Origin: Lingula anatina
Lineage: Eukaryota; Brachiopoda; Lingulata; Lingulida; Lingulidae
Length of the DNA stretch: 64,000 bases
NCBI RefSeq assembly: GCF_001039355.2
Contig: NW_019775369.1
Coordinates: 266,278-330,277, forward strand
Direction: 5' to 3'
The number at the start of each line of letters is the position of its first letter. Within the stretch, counting starts at the first letter, position 1. Below, piece by piece: positions 12,175-24,659 of the stretch. The position numbers and the translations under genes are program-made. The notes beneath the pieces were generated by a model that saw only the letters and a program-made list of their open reading frames with translations, did not search any database and had not been told where the DNA came from.

Positions 12175-12764
12175 ACGATCTGCTCTAAGCTACTGCAGTG
12201 AGTGTATCCATGGTTACTGCAATATCGTATAGATGGCGCGGCGATACCTTCCATGCCCGTGTCATTAATTATCCAAGGGTTTGCACGGAGTGACGCCAAG
12301 TTATTGACCTGGTCACGGAATCACCCACTCTGTGGAAAGTTGACATATAATTTGTACAATTACGAAAATACAAATTAAATGATTATTTCATTCTCACAAG
12401 AGATACTGTAAAGCGGCTCATATTCAGGCCAAGCTTTTTTTTTTATTTAATCTTGTACTTAGGAGCATGGTGACCAATGGCATGGTATATTTAATCAAAA
12501 TCCAGTATTAAAATTTTGGGAAATGTGACGCAATTTTGTGATTCAAATTAGAAAAAAAATATACGATGAATGCGATGCCAAATAGAATTGTGTTATTGTT
12601 TAAGTATAATTCGTGTAGGCATTTCCATATTGAATAAAAGTTGCACATTTAAATTCCAAACTCTCTGACGTAGATTCATTATGTGTCCCATCTCCGTCTC
12701 CATGTAAACGCTATAATAGGGTCTGATATGTCCCGGCATGTTTCCGGATAAAAGCCCTCTGCCT

Positions 12765-12816
<52 letters not shown>
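12765..12816. repeat. Poly-T tract
   Basis: About fifty T in a row. The allelic position (19957-19987) is T-rich but broken by G and C. It could be a retroposon tail on the minus strand or simple expansion; no retroposon body was identified. Confidence 0.8.
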
Positions 12817-12817
<1 letters not shown>

Positions 12818-13044
12818 TAAGTTATATAAGAACGCCATGTATCCCAGAATCCTCCCAAACATTTTGTCGCGCACACAAAAGGCTTCCAGGCACAGAGACC
12901 TGGGTCCCGTACCTCGAAAGGTCACGTGTACCAGGAGTGCCAAGGTCACGTGAACCACTTCAACAGGGTGTCAATGTACAACAATGATGGCTGTGTGCCT
13001 GGATTTTTATTTACCTTCAAGTTTAAGTCACGCTTTGAACGCGG

Positions 13045-13765
13045 TGACACATAAAGGTGCTGTCACACTATAGTGAATAGTACCACCGTATGAGAAAAGT
13101 GGCCCATATGCACACAAACGCAAGATATTCTCTAGACTTAACGTCGTATAGGTTTGGCGTACGCAGGTAAACGTCGGTGCACGTTCGCAGACCCGGAGGG
13201 GGATACAACATTTTTGCATTTTAAAGAACGATTTCATACTCTTCTTATATCAACATGTTTATATCAACATATGTTATTATGTCAAAATGCTGGAATCAGA
13301 ATGATTTTATACCTTGCTTTTCACAGTCAACGTTCATTGTATATACACGAGCTTGCGTCGTGAGCACGCCTTTTATACACCAGGCGTGGGGGTGACGCAC
13401 GTGCGACGCATTCCCGGTGTGCTCTCGACTTTGTTCGTTAGTTGTGAGGGCGTGCGCCTTACTCAACACGCAAAGAGCACTTGCTCCTTCATTGCTTGCG
13501 ACGTGCGTCTTGCACAACGCGCGTCTGTCTTGCTAACTCCGTGCGAGGGGAGCAAGTTACGCTTGCGGCCTCGCTGTTCGCAGGCTATTCGTAGAATCTT
13601 TTGGACTTGTCCAACATCCTCCGTACGTGCTTACGGGCTGTCTGCGAACTCGAACTTGCGTAAGAAGGACTTGCGTGGGACGTGAGATTCTGCGCAAAAT
13701 TTGGACGTAAACAGCCCGTAAGAGCCCGTACGGCCGGTTGTGACCGAGGCTATACGTTCATAGTT
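13045..13765. mobile_element. GC-rich repeat element, probably a non-autonomous DNA transposon
   Basis: Base composition jumps to GC- and CpG-rich relative to its surroundings. Candidate ends are GGTGCTGTCACAC on the left and GTTGTGACC on the right, imperfectly inverted. An internal inverted pair (CCGTACGTGCTTACGGGCTG near 13620, its complement near 13710) is clear. The allele is at 20212-21062. The 123-codon open frame inside is Cys/Arg-rich low-complexity reading of the repeat and is not taken as a gene. Confidence 0.5.
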
Positions 13766-14299
13766 GTGCGCATAACCGGGGTCACATACTATGCTCATAC
13801 CTACCGCTTTTCCCTAATGGCATGTCTTTCAGTGTAATAAAATAAGTTTTAAATTGAAATAAAGTCGGGTTGAATTTTTTACTGCCGGGTGGGAATTTAA
13901 AAGCAGTAGTCATTGGAGCCCTTGAATATACAGATAGCGGACCCTATGTCCACGCAAACCTAATGTGACTGTTGATTAATTAACACGCGCGTCTCTCTTA
14001 CGATGTCAGTGCTTATAGCCTACGCGAAATGCACCGTTCTTGATTGACCCTAGAGTTGAAAGAGTAATGAAGTCACCGGCACAGACACGCGAGGCAATGA
14101 ACCTTTAATGAGATTACATTACTTATCAATACATTGAAACATCTCTTGACAAATAGCATTGTCAATAAAAAAAGACCCCAGAAAGCATGCATTACAGTGA
14201 CGTTTTACCTAAGTATCTGACTAAACGAGTCTGCTTTTTGTGCTACACATTTCAATGTGTCTATTCATGAACTTGTAGCTTTTGAAACGGTGACGGACA

Positions 14300-14326
14300 A
14301 AAATATTATTATTATTATTATTATAA
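14300..14326. repeat. (ATT)n microsatellite
   Basis: About eight ATT units; the allele at 21631-21680 has about sixteen. The same flanking words also appear at 20863-20957 in the other haplotype (see findings). Confidence 0.9.
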
Positions 14327-14582
14327 ATGATAAAAATTGCAATACTTTCTGTTACTCTACTGTGTTTCATGTCATTTGCGTATTATTATTGCACCCGTGG
14401 CTGACTTTTAATCCATTGGTAGGAAGTTTGCAGAAAATTCGAATCCAATCCCCCACAGCCTTGTTTTATAACTACAAACACGTGAATGTCTGTTCGAGTA
14501 GATCACGTGTACGTTTGCTGTCTTATATTTTTAAATGGTTTGGTTTTGGTCCGTGTGTCTCATGATATTAACGTTTGAAGCG

Positions 14583-14690
14583 GGGGGTGAGAGAAGAAGC
14601 AAGGGGAGTTGTGAGAGATGAAATGAGGGGAGTTGTGAGAGAAGAAGTAAGGGGAGTTGTGAGAGAAGAAGTAAGGGGAGAAGGGAGAGG
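14583..14690. repeat. 24-bp purine-rich minisatellite
   Basis: About four units of GGGGAGTTGTGAGAGAAGAA-type sequence in tandem. The allelic site at 21935-22000 is contracted to roughly two units. It gives artefactual EEVRGVVR-type open frames on both strands. Confidence 0.85.
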
Positions 14691-15281
14691 AAAAGTGAAC
14701 GTTTCCTCTGCCCCCGTTGTTGGGAGAGCCATGGCCTTGGAGGTGATCCAAACAGCCGTGTATTGGCAGGCCTCAGTGGCCATGACTATAAAACACCATG
14801 ACAGGACAACAGCGTTGGCGACCCAAGTAATTTGCACGGATTTTCATAAATTAATCAGATAATTACAGCAGCAATAAATACCGTCAAGCTTAATCAAAGA
14901 CTGCGCAGAAAGACGTGCCGCGTCACACACCACCTCCCCTGCAGGGCGGAGATCAACACCTCGGGATGACGTTATCCTGACCCCCCCCCCTCCCTCCGGG
15001 CCGACATGTAGTGTGTATTCTGCTGTAGGGTCCTCTCAAATGTGGCGTCGGGTTAGCTCGGAGGCTACAGATGAGAAGACTTTTGTGAACAGAAATGATG
15101 CCAGCTCATGATATCCAACTATTTCGTCATAATCAAACATCGTCATCAGAGAGGATTTGATGTCCAAGATTATGACAGAGAGGTGATAGATGTGGCCTAT
15201 ACGAAAAATCGTTCTGTGTGCGGCGGGCATTAACATCGGTCCCAATATTTCAAACCCTCTCTCTCTTCAAACTTCTCCAGN

Positions 15282-16227
15282 GGATCTCCGGTAAAATGTT
15301 TTCGGGGAACACTTCGTCCGAAAACAACCCGCTTTCAGGATCTAAATTCTTCAGATAGAAGGCGTCAATGATGCTTGGGTCACTGTATCCGCACAGGTCT
15401 ATTATCAAGTGGTCCTCCTCTTCATAAGCGTTGATATGATGGAAGACGAAGAAGGGGTCCGCAGTGAACAGTTTTGCTACCTCCTCATTGGTCTTTCGAT
15501 TGACCAATCGGAACCGTGCTTTGATGTTTGGATACCATTCCATTGCCTCTTGGTAGCTCTTTCTGGTCACCTTCCTTGCCATCAATTTCAGCACGTTCAT
15601 GCCCAAAGGCTGCTCGACGAGCGCGTAGTAGTTATCCGACATTGCAAAGCTGTGGAAATATGTTGGGAACGCTTTGAACTGGCCGAAAATCTTGGCAAGA
15701 ATTTCTGGTTGGGGTTTATCTTCAGCTGGTTTGGGGCCTTCGTTGTTGGTAATCACGTCTAAACGTGATGGAATCTTGGACAAGTAGTAGATTGGCCTCC
15801 CGCCATACAACGTGCCAAAGTTGTAGAAATTTCCCTCGGCGTCTATGTGCGGGTGTGCAGGAGTGGCCACCCTGATAAGTCGCGACATGTCAATCCTCTT
15901 CTCCGTTGTTGTCAAAGTCTTAGGGTCCAACTTGGTCCAGTACTTAGTTTCAGTAATGGCGAGCAAGGCGTTCTCGCAGGGAAGAAGGTTGACAGATGGG
16001 TTATCAGTTATTCTGTCGTCGGAGAAGTAGGCAAAATACCTGGAGAATATGTTCTTACAGGGATCCGGGAAGCAAGCAGTACCAAATTCTGAGTAGACGA
16101 TACAGTTGGCCGACATGGCTTTGGTATAGGCTTCACTCTCAATATATCTGAAATATGAACAACGCATAAATATATATGAACTGCAGTACCTTAATATGGG
16201 CGTCACTCCTGTTATACGCATCCATCG

Positions 16228-16259
<32 letters not shown>

Positions 16260-17195
16260 ATATGTATAGATAGATAGATAGATAGATGGACACAAAAGTT
16301 GTTCTGTCTCCACGTGTCCTTCACCTTGCTCGCACACATTACAACTGGTACCAACCGTGTACTACTGTATTACGGCTTCAATATCATAAATAAATAACTA
16401 CAGTTTTGCGTTGAACAAATAAACGAAAAAGAACAATTAATTTCCAGAAAACAATCTGCAGCCCACTCTCTACATTGCCCTTGTTAATAGCCATTCTGTC
16501 ATTCTATCTTTATAGTAACAGACAGAAATACTGTACGTTATGGATGCATAGTTGTGATAAAGTTTCACGAAGTTAAAGAGAAAAGAAGCCATGCGTTTGA
16601 CCTTAATTCAACATATCTAAACAAACATTATTTTCCTTTCGATCTGTTTCTCTGAAGTCCAGTGTAAAATATTTGCCTGGTTATGCTAATCTTTGTTACA
16701 GTACATGTTTGAACTGCACCATGGCCGTTTTCTTTTCCAGACAAAAAATCTTTAAAAACTGAAAAACGTTATAGAAAACAGTTCACCATGACTTACTTGC
16801 TGTGAAATAGTACGGTGCCCTGTTCTATGGTGAAGCTATAGACCATTGCCAGACCATCAAAGAAATGGCGCATCCTGTAATTCCCCACTTCAAACTTGGC
16901 TGGAGCAACACGATGTAGAGATCCGCTGAGATCCGCAGGGATTGTACCTGAAACGAAGCTTTGTCAGTTTTCAAACAACCAAGGTACCAAGGTAGATTTA
17001 CGTCGAGATCAGTGCTCTTATTTGTTCGTAATAATCTATTTAATTAAAGAGAGAGAGAGAGAGAGAGGGGAGGGGAGGAGAGAGAAAGAGAAAGAGAGAG
17101 AGAGAGAGGCTCGTATTTTTACCCTTAATAACGGTCTTTACTGGCGGTGTTGCCTTGCAGTTCATCTTAATAAGGGGGTCATCCTTGTCGGCCAT
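15282..17195 (-). CDS. Carotenoid cleavage oxygenase, partial allelic copy
   Basis: Exons are 17195-17123, 16947-16797 and 16147-15282. They have the same boundaries and phases as the complete copy and the same enzyme motifs up to the third histidine block. The coding sequence is cut at the N at 15281, so the last ~180 residues, including the fourth histidine, are missing. Differences include Ser3 to Asp, a Thr to Ile two residues after the HPH motif, and His to Phe in DAHYLKN. Flanking intergenic sequence is also paired with the 5-15 kb block, so this is most simply the other haplotype and not a paralogue. Confidence 0.85.
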
Positions 17196-20100
17196 ATTGG
17201 TCAGTTTTAGTCTACGTCACGTCGACCGGTAGTCAAAGCAATGAAGGCGTCCTCTTTCAGATCCTGAATAAGTTTTGGAATTTTGTATAAAACTTTAAAA
17301 AAAAAGCTTCACAACTATCAAAATTAATGACATAGTTGAGAATACATGTAGTACTAAAATTGTTAATTGTACATCATAATGAGAAACGGACTACTATTCC
17401 TGCACATTATGTTCTTTTAAACAAAAGCTTTTTTATTTATTTATTTATTTATTTATTTACAGGTATCCTTTTTATTTGCATTCGACATACAGGTAGTATA
17501 TAATACTACTCCAACTGTCAATTGTACATAGGAATTGGACGTTAAATACGTTTTTAGACAAAAAAAAAAATTGTTAATTTATTATTTTATTCATCTTTTT
17601 TATTTACATTTGCAGTATTGTTCTTCTTGCATACATACAGGTATGTGACCTACATTGCACTTACGCAAAGTCATCAAAACTCCCCCCCCCCCCGGCACCC
17701 CTATAGCAATCACGAGAAAAAAAGGGCGTATACAATATAAGCCGCCATTTTTTTTTTGGGGGGGGGGGGGCAGGCTCACAATCGGGTCCAAATCGTTACT
17801 GTTTTAGTTCAAATTACAGCATCTGGCGCAGAGAAATGGTGTATTCACGTTCCTCTCCATATGGCGTCCTTTGTCAAAGCCTGACACGATGGAACAGAAC
17901 TGCGTAGTTATCAACTGTGACAAGGTGTGACAAGAATAGTGCATGTAGTCCTTTAGGAGTCTTAGTCCGTGTCCCATTACTTTGTACAGGTGACATTCGT
18001 CCCATATACTAATCCCAATACTCCGACTAACTCTAACCTGTACTCATTATATGGGAGCCCAGACTTCCAATTCTTGGACTATACGATTCCTGCCACACCG
18101 ACTAACCCTAAACTGTAATAAAAACGTATAGGTCCCCGGACCACCATTCCTGTCATACCGCTGCGATGCAGGGCACAATTATCGTTTTTTTAATCTCTTG
18201 CTGTGAACGCCATTTCTCCTCTATCAACTTGAACAGTGTTACGCATTAATATCAACTGACCCTATAAAAAGGTGCGCCCCAGAGAGTCAGTATACAGGTA
18301 ATAAAAAAAATTAAGACACAACCTTACCCTTTGAAAATGCCTTTTATATAAAAAAATTAAATTACAATATGCAGGGGTAGGCCTACCTGTTTACAGTATT
18401 CTTAGCTGCCTTTATAAGAATATTAAATGTGCAAACAGCTGTAGACTGACGACATATCAACAGCGAGGACTGCGCACATCGACGTTCTGAAGTTCTCGTT
18501 AGCGAGGACGGTGAAAAGCGTCTCACAATGGAGGAGGTGGGTGAACGCCTCGCTGTGAGGACGCCTTTTTTGAGACACGGCCAGAGATATAGCACTACCT
18601 GCAGCCTGGAGAGAGGCCATGTCAGGACACAAGATGGAGGACATATTATATCAAATTTAAATGAAATTAATACCTCTCTAAAAATGAGAGTTGCAAATCA
18701 CAAATCACCAGGTATAATGATTTAGCTTCACGAAGGATAGAAAATAAAAAAAAGTCGCATTCACGAGTCACGGGAACGGGATGGTACACGGATCACGGCA
18801 AGTATTATGAACGTTTCACTCGTGAAATATGAAAGCGGCTTGCGCGGATAACACAAAAAAAAAAAAAAATACCCGAAAATCCAGACGTAATCTCCAGGCA
18901 AAGAGGTGAATTTTTTAATCCACTTTTCATTCAAAGTTTATACATAAATTGCTCTAGCATCGGAGCCCTTCCATGACGTGAAACAAATGTACATGTTTAT
19001 TGAAAAATGATATGGAACTCACCATTTTGTAGACAGTATTCGGTCTCTATTAATTAAGATCTTCTCTCAGCTACTGCAGTGAGTGTATCCGTGGTTACCA
19101 CAATATCGTATAGGTGGCGCGGCGATACCTTCCATGCCCGTGTCATTAATAATCCAAGGGTTTGCACGGAGTGACGCCGAGTTATTGACTTGGTCATGGT
19201 ATCACCCACTCTGTGAAAAGTTGACATATAATTGGTACAATTACGAAAATACAAATTAAATCATTATTTCATTCTCACAAGAGATACTGTAAAGCATCTC
19301 ATATTCAGGCCAGGATTTTTGAAGAACATTAAGGAGTGTAGGGGGGGGGGGGTGGAGGGCGTCAATACTTGTTCGCCAGTTGTAAGTTCTTTAAGTAAGC
19401 CCTTGTTAGAGCAGTGTATTTTTACTTTGTACTTTAGGAACATGGTTCAAATAAACTGTGACCAATGGCATGGTATATTTAATCAAAATTCAGTATTAAA
19501 ATATTTGGGAAATGTGAAGCAATTTTGTGTTTCAAATTAGAAAAAAAATATATACGATGAATGCGATGGATTCAGCCAAATAGAATTGTGTTATTGTTTA
19601 AGTATTATTCGTGTTAGCATTTCCATGTTGAATGAAAGTTGCACATTTAAATTCCAAACTCTTTCGTAGATGGGTATTTGATTCACTTGCCTCAGTCTCG
19701 AAGAAGTGTGTGACCGCCGACTATAAACTAAGCCCAAGAAAATAGACAAATATTTCCTTTACTACAACCAAACACGATTGTTTTATTGTTTTAGTACAAT
19801 TCGTGTATACATTTCCAAATGAAGAGAAAGCTGCATATTTAACTTCCAAACTCTCTGGAGTAGATTCATTATGTGTCCCGTCTCTGTCTCCATGTAAACG
19901 CTATAATAGGGTCTGATATGTCCCGGCATGTTTCCGGATAAAAGCCCTCTGCCTGTTTTTGTTTTTTTGTTTTTTTTTTTTCTTTTTTAAGTTATATAAG
20001 AACGCCATGTATCCCAGAATCCTCCCAAATATTTTGTCGCGCACACAAAAGGCTTCCAGGCACAGAGACCTGGGTCCCGTACCTCGAAAGGTCACGTGTA

Positions 20101-20211
20101 CCAGGAGTGCCAAGGTCACGTGAACCACTTCAACAGGGTGTCAATGTACAACAATGATGGCTGTGTGCCTGGATTTTTATTTACCTTCAAGTTTAAGTCA
20201 CGCTTTGAACG

Positions 20212-21062
20212 CGGTGACACATAAAGGTGCTGTCACACTATAGTGTATAGTACCACCGTATGAGAAAAGTGGCCCATATGCACACAAACGCAAGATATTC
20301 TCTAGACTTAACGTCGCATACGTTTGGCGTACGCAGGTAAACGTCGGTGCACGTTCGCAGACCCGGAGGGGGATACAAAATGTTTGCATGTTAAAGAACG
20401 ATTTCATGCCCTTCTTATATCAACATGTTTATATCAATATATGTAATTATGTCAAAATGCTGGAATCAGGATGATTTTATACCTTGCGTTTCACAGTCGA
20501 CGTTCATTGTAAATACACGAGCTTGTGTCGTGAGCACGCCTTTTATACACCAGGCGTGGGGGTGACGCACGTGCGACGCATTCCCGGTGTGCTCTCGACT
20601 TTGTTCGTTAGTTGTGAGGGCGTGCGCCTTACTCAACACGCAAAGGGCACTTGCTCCTTCATTGCTTGCGACGTGCGTCTTGCACAACGCGCGTCTGTCT
20701 TGCTAACTCCGTGCGAGGGGAGCAAGTTACGCTTGCGGCCTCGCTGTTCGCAGGCTATTCGTAGAATCTTTTGGACTTGTCCAACATCCTCCGTACGTGC
20801 TTACGGGCTCGAACTTGCGTAAGAAGGACTTGCGTGGGACGTGAGATTCTGCGAGACAAAAAGACAAAAATATTATTATTTATTATTATTATTATTATTA
20901 TTCATTATCATTATTATTATTATTATTATTAATGATAAAAATTGCACTGCTTTCTGTCTGCGAACTCGAACTTACGTAAGAAGGACTTGCGTGGGACGTG
21001 AGATTCTGCGCAAAATTTGGACGTAAACAGCCCGTAAGAGCCCGTACGGCCGGTTGTGACCT
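20212..21062. mobile_element. Allele of the GC-rich element, with an internal inserted microsatellite block
   Basis: Matches 13045-13765 but contains an extra piece at about 20851-20990. The extra piece comprises an ATT microsatellite with its flanks and a repeated copy of a ~43-bp GC-rich segment (GAACTTGCGTAAGAAGGACT...). The same microsatellite and flanks occur again at 21625-21702, so the insert looks copied from about 0.7 kb away. Confidence 0.6.
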
Positions 21063-21629
21063 AGGCTATACTTTATAGTTGTGCGCATAACCGGGATCAC
21101 ATACGATGCTCATACCTACCGCTTTTCCCGAATATCATATCTTGCTGTGTAATAAAATAAGTTTTAAATTGAAATAAAGTCGGGTTGAATTAAATTAACC
21201 TTTTTTTACTGCCGGATGGGAATTTAAAAGCAGTAGTCATTGGAGCCCTTGAATATACAGATAGCGGACCCTATGTCCACGCAAACCTAATGTGACTGTT
21301 GATTAATTAACACGCGCGTCTCTCTTACGATGTCAGTGCTTATAGCCTACGCGAAATGTACCATTCTTGATTGACCCTAGAGTTGAAAGAGTAATGAAGT
21401 CACCAGCACAGACACGCGAGGCAATGAACCTTTAATGAGATTACATTACTTATCAATACATTGAAACATCTCTTAACAAATAGCATTGTCAATAAAAAAG
21501 ACCCCAGAAAGCATGCATTACAGTGACATTTTACCTAAGTATCTGACTAAACGAGTCTGCTTTTTGTGCTACACATTTCAATGTGTCTATTCATGAACTT
21601 GTAGCTTTTGAAACAGTGACGGACAAAAA

Positions 21630-21682
<53 letters not shown>

Positions 21683-22439
21683 ATAAAAATTGCACTGCTT
21701 TCTGTTACTCTATTGTGTTTCATGTCATTTGCGTATTATTATTTCACCCGTGGCTGACTTTTAATCCATTGGTAGGAAGTTTGCAGAAAATTCGAATCCA
21801 ATCCCCTACAGCCTTGTTTTATAACTACAAACACGTGAATGTCTGTTCGACTGGATCACGTGTACCTTTGCAGTCTAATATTTTTAAATGGTTTGGTTTT
21901 TATTCCGTGTGTCTCATGATATTAACGTTTGAAGCGGGATGTGAGAGAAGAAGCGAGGGTAGTTGTGAGAGAAGTAAGGAGAGAAGGGAGAGAAAAAGTG
22001 AACTGTGAATCGCAGGCGTTGCCTCTGCACCCATTGCTGGGAGAGCCTGGCTTTGGAGGTGATCCAAACAGCCGTGTATTGGAAGGCCTCAGTGGCCATG
22101 ACTATAAAACACCATGACAGGACGACAGCGTTGGCGACCCAAGTAATTTGCACGGATTTTCATAAATTAATCAGATAATTATAGCAGCAATCAATACCGT
22201 CAAGCTTAATCAAAGACTGTGCAGAAAGACGTGCCACGTCACACACCACCTCCCCTGCAGGGCGGAGATCAACACCTCGGGATGACGTTATCCTGATCCC
22301 CCCCCCTCGCCCCCCCCCCCCCTCCGGGCCGACATGTAGTGTGTATTCTGCCTTAGGGTCCTCTCAAATGTGGCGTCGGGGTAGCTCGGAGGCTTCAGAT
22401 GAGTAGGCTTTTGTGAACAGAATTGATGACAGATCATAC

Positions 22440-22910
22440 ACTGTAAAAACAGTGTTTAGCATTTTAATACATACAACACACGTTAGGCACCTATACGCAT
22501 TTAGAAATCTGTGTAAATGCTAAACACGTATAGCTTTTCAAGCGTTTCACAGAAGAAAAAGCGAGACAAGTTGGCAGTGTTACACGTTTAGGTATGTGTA
22601 TAGCTTCACCGGCATATGCTTCTATAACAAGTCTATCACAAGCTAAGCACATTGGCTAAGCACTTCCCCTGCTAAGCGCATGAGGCTGCTAAACATATGG
22701 AGCTGCTATAGGTGTGGAATTCCTTAACGCGTGGAGCTGCTGAACAGCACGTTTAGCTTTTCAAGCTTGTCACAGAAAGAAAATGCTTCACAATCCCATG
22801 TATACGATCCCATAACAAGTTTATTACAAGACTCAACAATTTGGCTTAACACTTCCCCTTGTAAACGTATGGAGCTGTTGGAGGCGTGAAGCAGCCTGCT
22901 CGAACGCGTT
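22440..22910. repeat. Two diverged ~230-bp direct repeats
   Basis: Words such as TAGCTTTTCAAGC, ATAACAAGT and AGCACTTCCCCT recur in the same order in about 22530-22700 and 22745-22880. No coding potential was seen. Probably remnants of a mobile or satellite-like element. Confidence 0.45.
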
Positions 22911-24400
22911 GTGTCCTTCCTTGCAGTAACGTGTGATTATTTAAAATATAGGCCTATTAAGTAATAATCCAAATAACAAATAACGTTTTCACGACGTTAT
23001 CAGCTGGTTACATGATGGTGATGGTATAGAATAACGTTATAGTAACGTTATGGGTGTTTTTAACTCCATGCAAATGATGCCCCTGCAGTTTTATAAGCGT
23101 TTTATAACATTCTGGAAAAACATTATTTAAAGTTTTGAACAACTTTTTAAATAAATAACCAAAACACGTCTTATGCTGTATGAACTACAGTTAGCGGTTA
23201 ATTCCAAAATGGGCTTGGGGTTAGGCGGCGACTAGAGCGGTGCGATTTGTTAAATATTCGGACTATCGTTACCAAAATAACCAGCATGCAATGAAAGATT
23301 AAATAAACCATTATAAGAATACCCCACCATCATTCTGATGTTCTATTGTTCATTACTTCCGGAAAAAATAAATGAACATCAATACCGTAACATTTTTGTT
23401 TTTCTCGGACTTTATTGTTTTTCTCGGACTTTGGTCTACTTTCCCTCCCTCGCTCACTCGAGGGGTTTTTCTTTGACATAAACGTGAATGGGGCCAACTC
23501 AATAGATTATCATGCATGTTAATTAGGCTTGAGATTAACCCGAAAGTCCGTTTTTATATATATTTTATATTTTTATTGTCAATATTTTATGATGTATTTA
23601 AGCTATAAATATCTATGAAGTCTGTTCTTATTAATTTATTTTGAATAAAGTAAAGCCACTCAAGAGGCGTTTGATTTTTCCCAGTAAATATCCTCATGAG
23701 TTCTAGATACGACATGACAGAATAAAAGCATCTTTACTTCATAAAAGTGAAAAGTACAACAACATGTTACACCTGCACGTAGTAATACTAACATCTCAAC
23801 CTTTATCTTTGTGGATAATGTCATTTACAACATGACAATGGTTTTCAGTCTATACACACGGTACACCTCAACACGCCATAAGAAATCATTTAACAGGCAT
23901 TGTGGACGCAAAGGCAGGAAACTGGAAACCGGAACGAAGAGACTTAAGGGATATTAAGAAAGCCATAGGATTCCTTAATGTTTACCGCACCATACAGACT
24001 ACACCTAAACACGCGAGAGAGGGCGACTTTTTCCACTATCGCTTTCAGGCTTACAAATGTACCCATCAAGAAAATTTGTATGCGACAAATAGTCGAACAA
24101 ACCACTTTGGCATGTAAACAACAAGAGACGAACAATAACGTTTACATGCAAAGATTGATTCAGTTCAGTCACCAAATCTACAGCGCAAATATACATGTAC
24201 TTGTGGTTTTTTTTAACGAGTTGAGAGGGATTAAATGTGAACGCGCAGACGGCAACGTCCATTGCTGTTGAACTGACTGAAAAAAGGTAAATCTATTTTA
24301 AACAACAATCTAAGGTAACATGATATCGTTGATATATATAACGATCGACAAAACAAAACTCTAAAGTGATTTTTTTAAAAAAGTTCACTTATAAGTAGGA
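22911..24400. other. Intergenic stretch, nothing recognised
   Basis: AT-rich sequence with an ATAACGTTAT-type inverted word near 23030 and a short 20-bp duplication near 23395-23432 (TTTTTCTCGGACTTT twice). No exon was supported on either strand. Confidence 0.5.
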
Positions 24401-24407
24401 AGCAATA

Positions 24408-24651
24408 GGGACCGTTCCCAGACCCTGTCGTACTAACTGTGGGTCGATCTAGCTCCGAGGGGATTCTCCCTTAATTACAATTAACTTCAGCGGCTTAGAT
24501 TTTTGTCAAGCATACTAACGCTGTTAAGGGGTAAATAATTATTCAGTAGGCGTGCCAGACATCTAAGCCGCTTAAGCTGAAAGCAATTTAGCGAGAAACC
24601 CCTTAGAGATGGATCGATCCTGTTAGATCAATCCACGTATGGGAACCCATT
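24408..24651. mobile_element. TA-flanked fold-back MITE, copy 2 (opposite orientation)
   Basis: Starts GGGACCGTTCCCAGACCCTG and ends with the inverse of AATGGGTTCCCATACG, with TA at 24406-24407 and 24652-24653. Same family as 2033-2304, inserted in the other orientation and more diverged in the centre. Confidence 0.7.
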
Positions 24652-24659
24652 TACAGAGT

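Noticed and set aside
13314-13685. 123-codon plus-strand frame (and 20484-20822)
   Set aside because: It is a reading through a GC-rich mobile element. The allele shifts and truncates the frame.
14425-14450. Possible tRNA T-loop word (TTCGAATCC)
   Set aside because: No acceptor, D or anticodon stems could be placed around it.
4841-17195. Tandem duplication of the carotenoid oxygenase gene
   Set aside because: The second copy starts at a lone N, is cut inside an exon, and its noncoding flanks are paired with the first copy over about 10 kb. Unmerged haplotypes explain this better.
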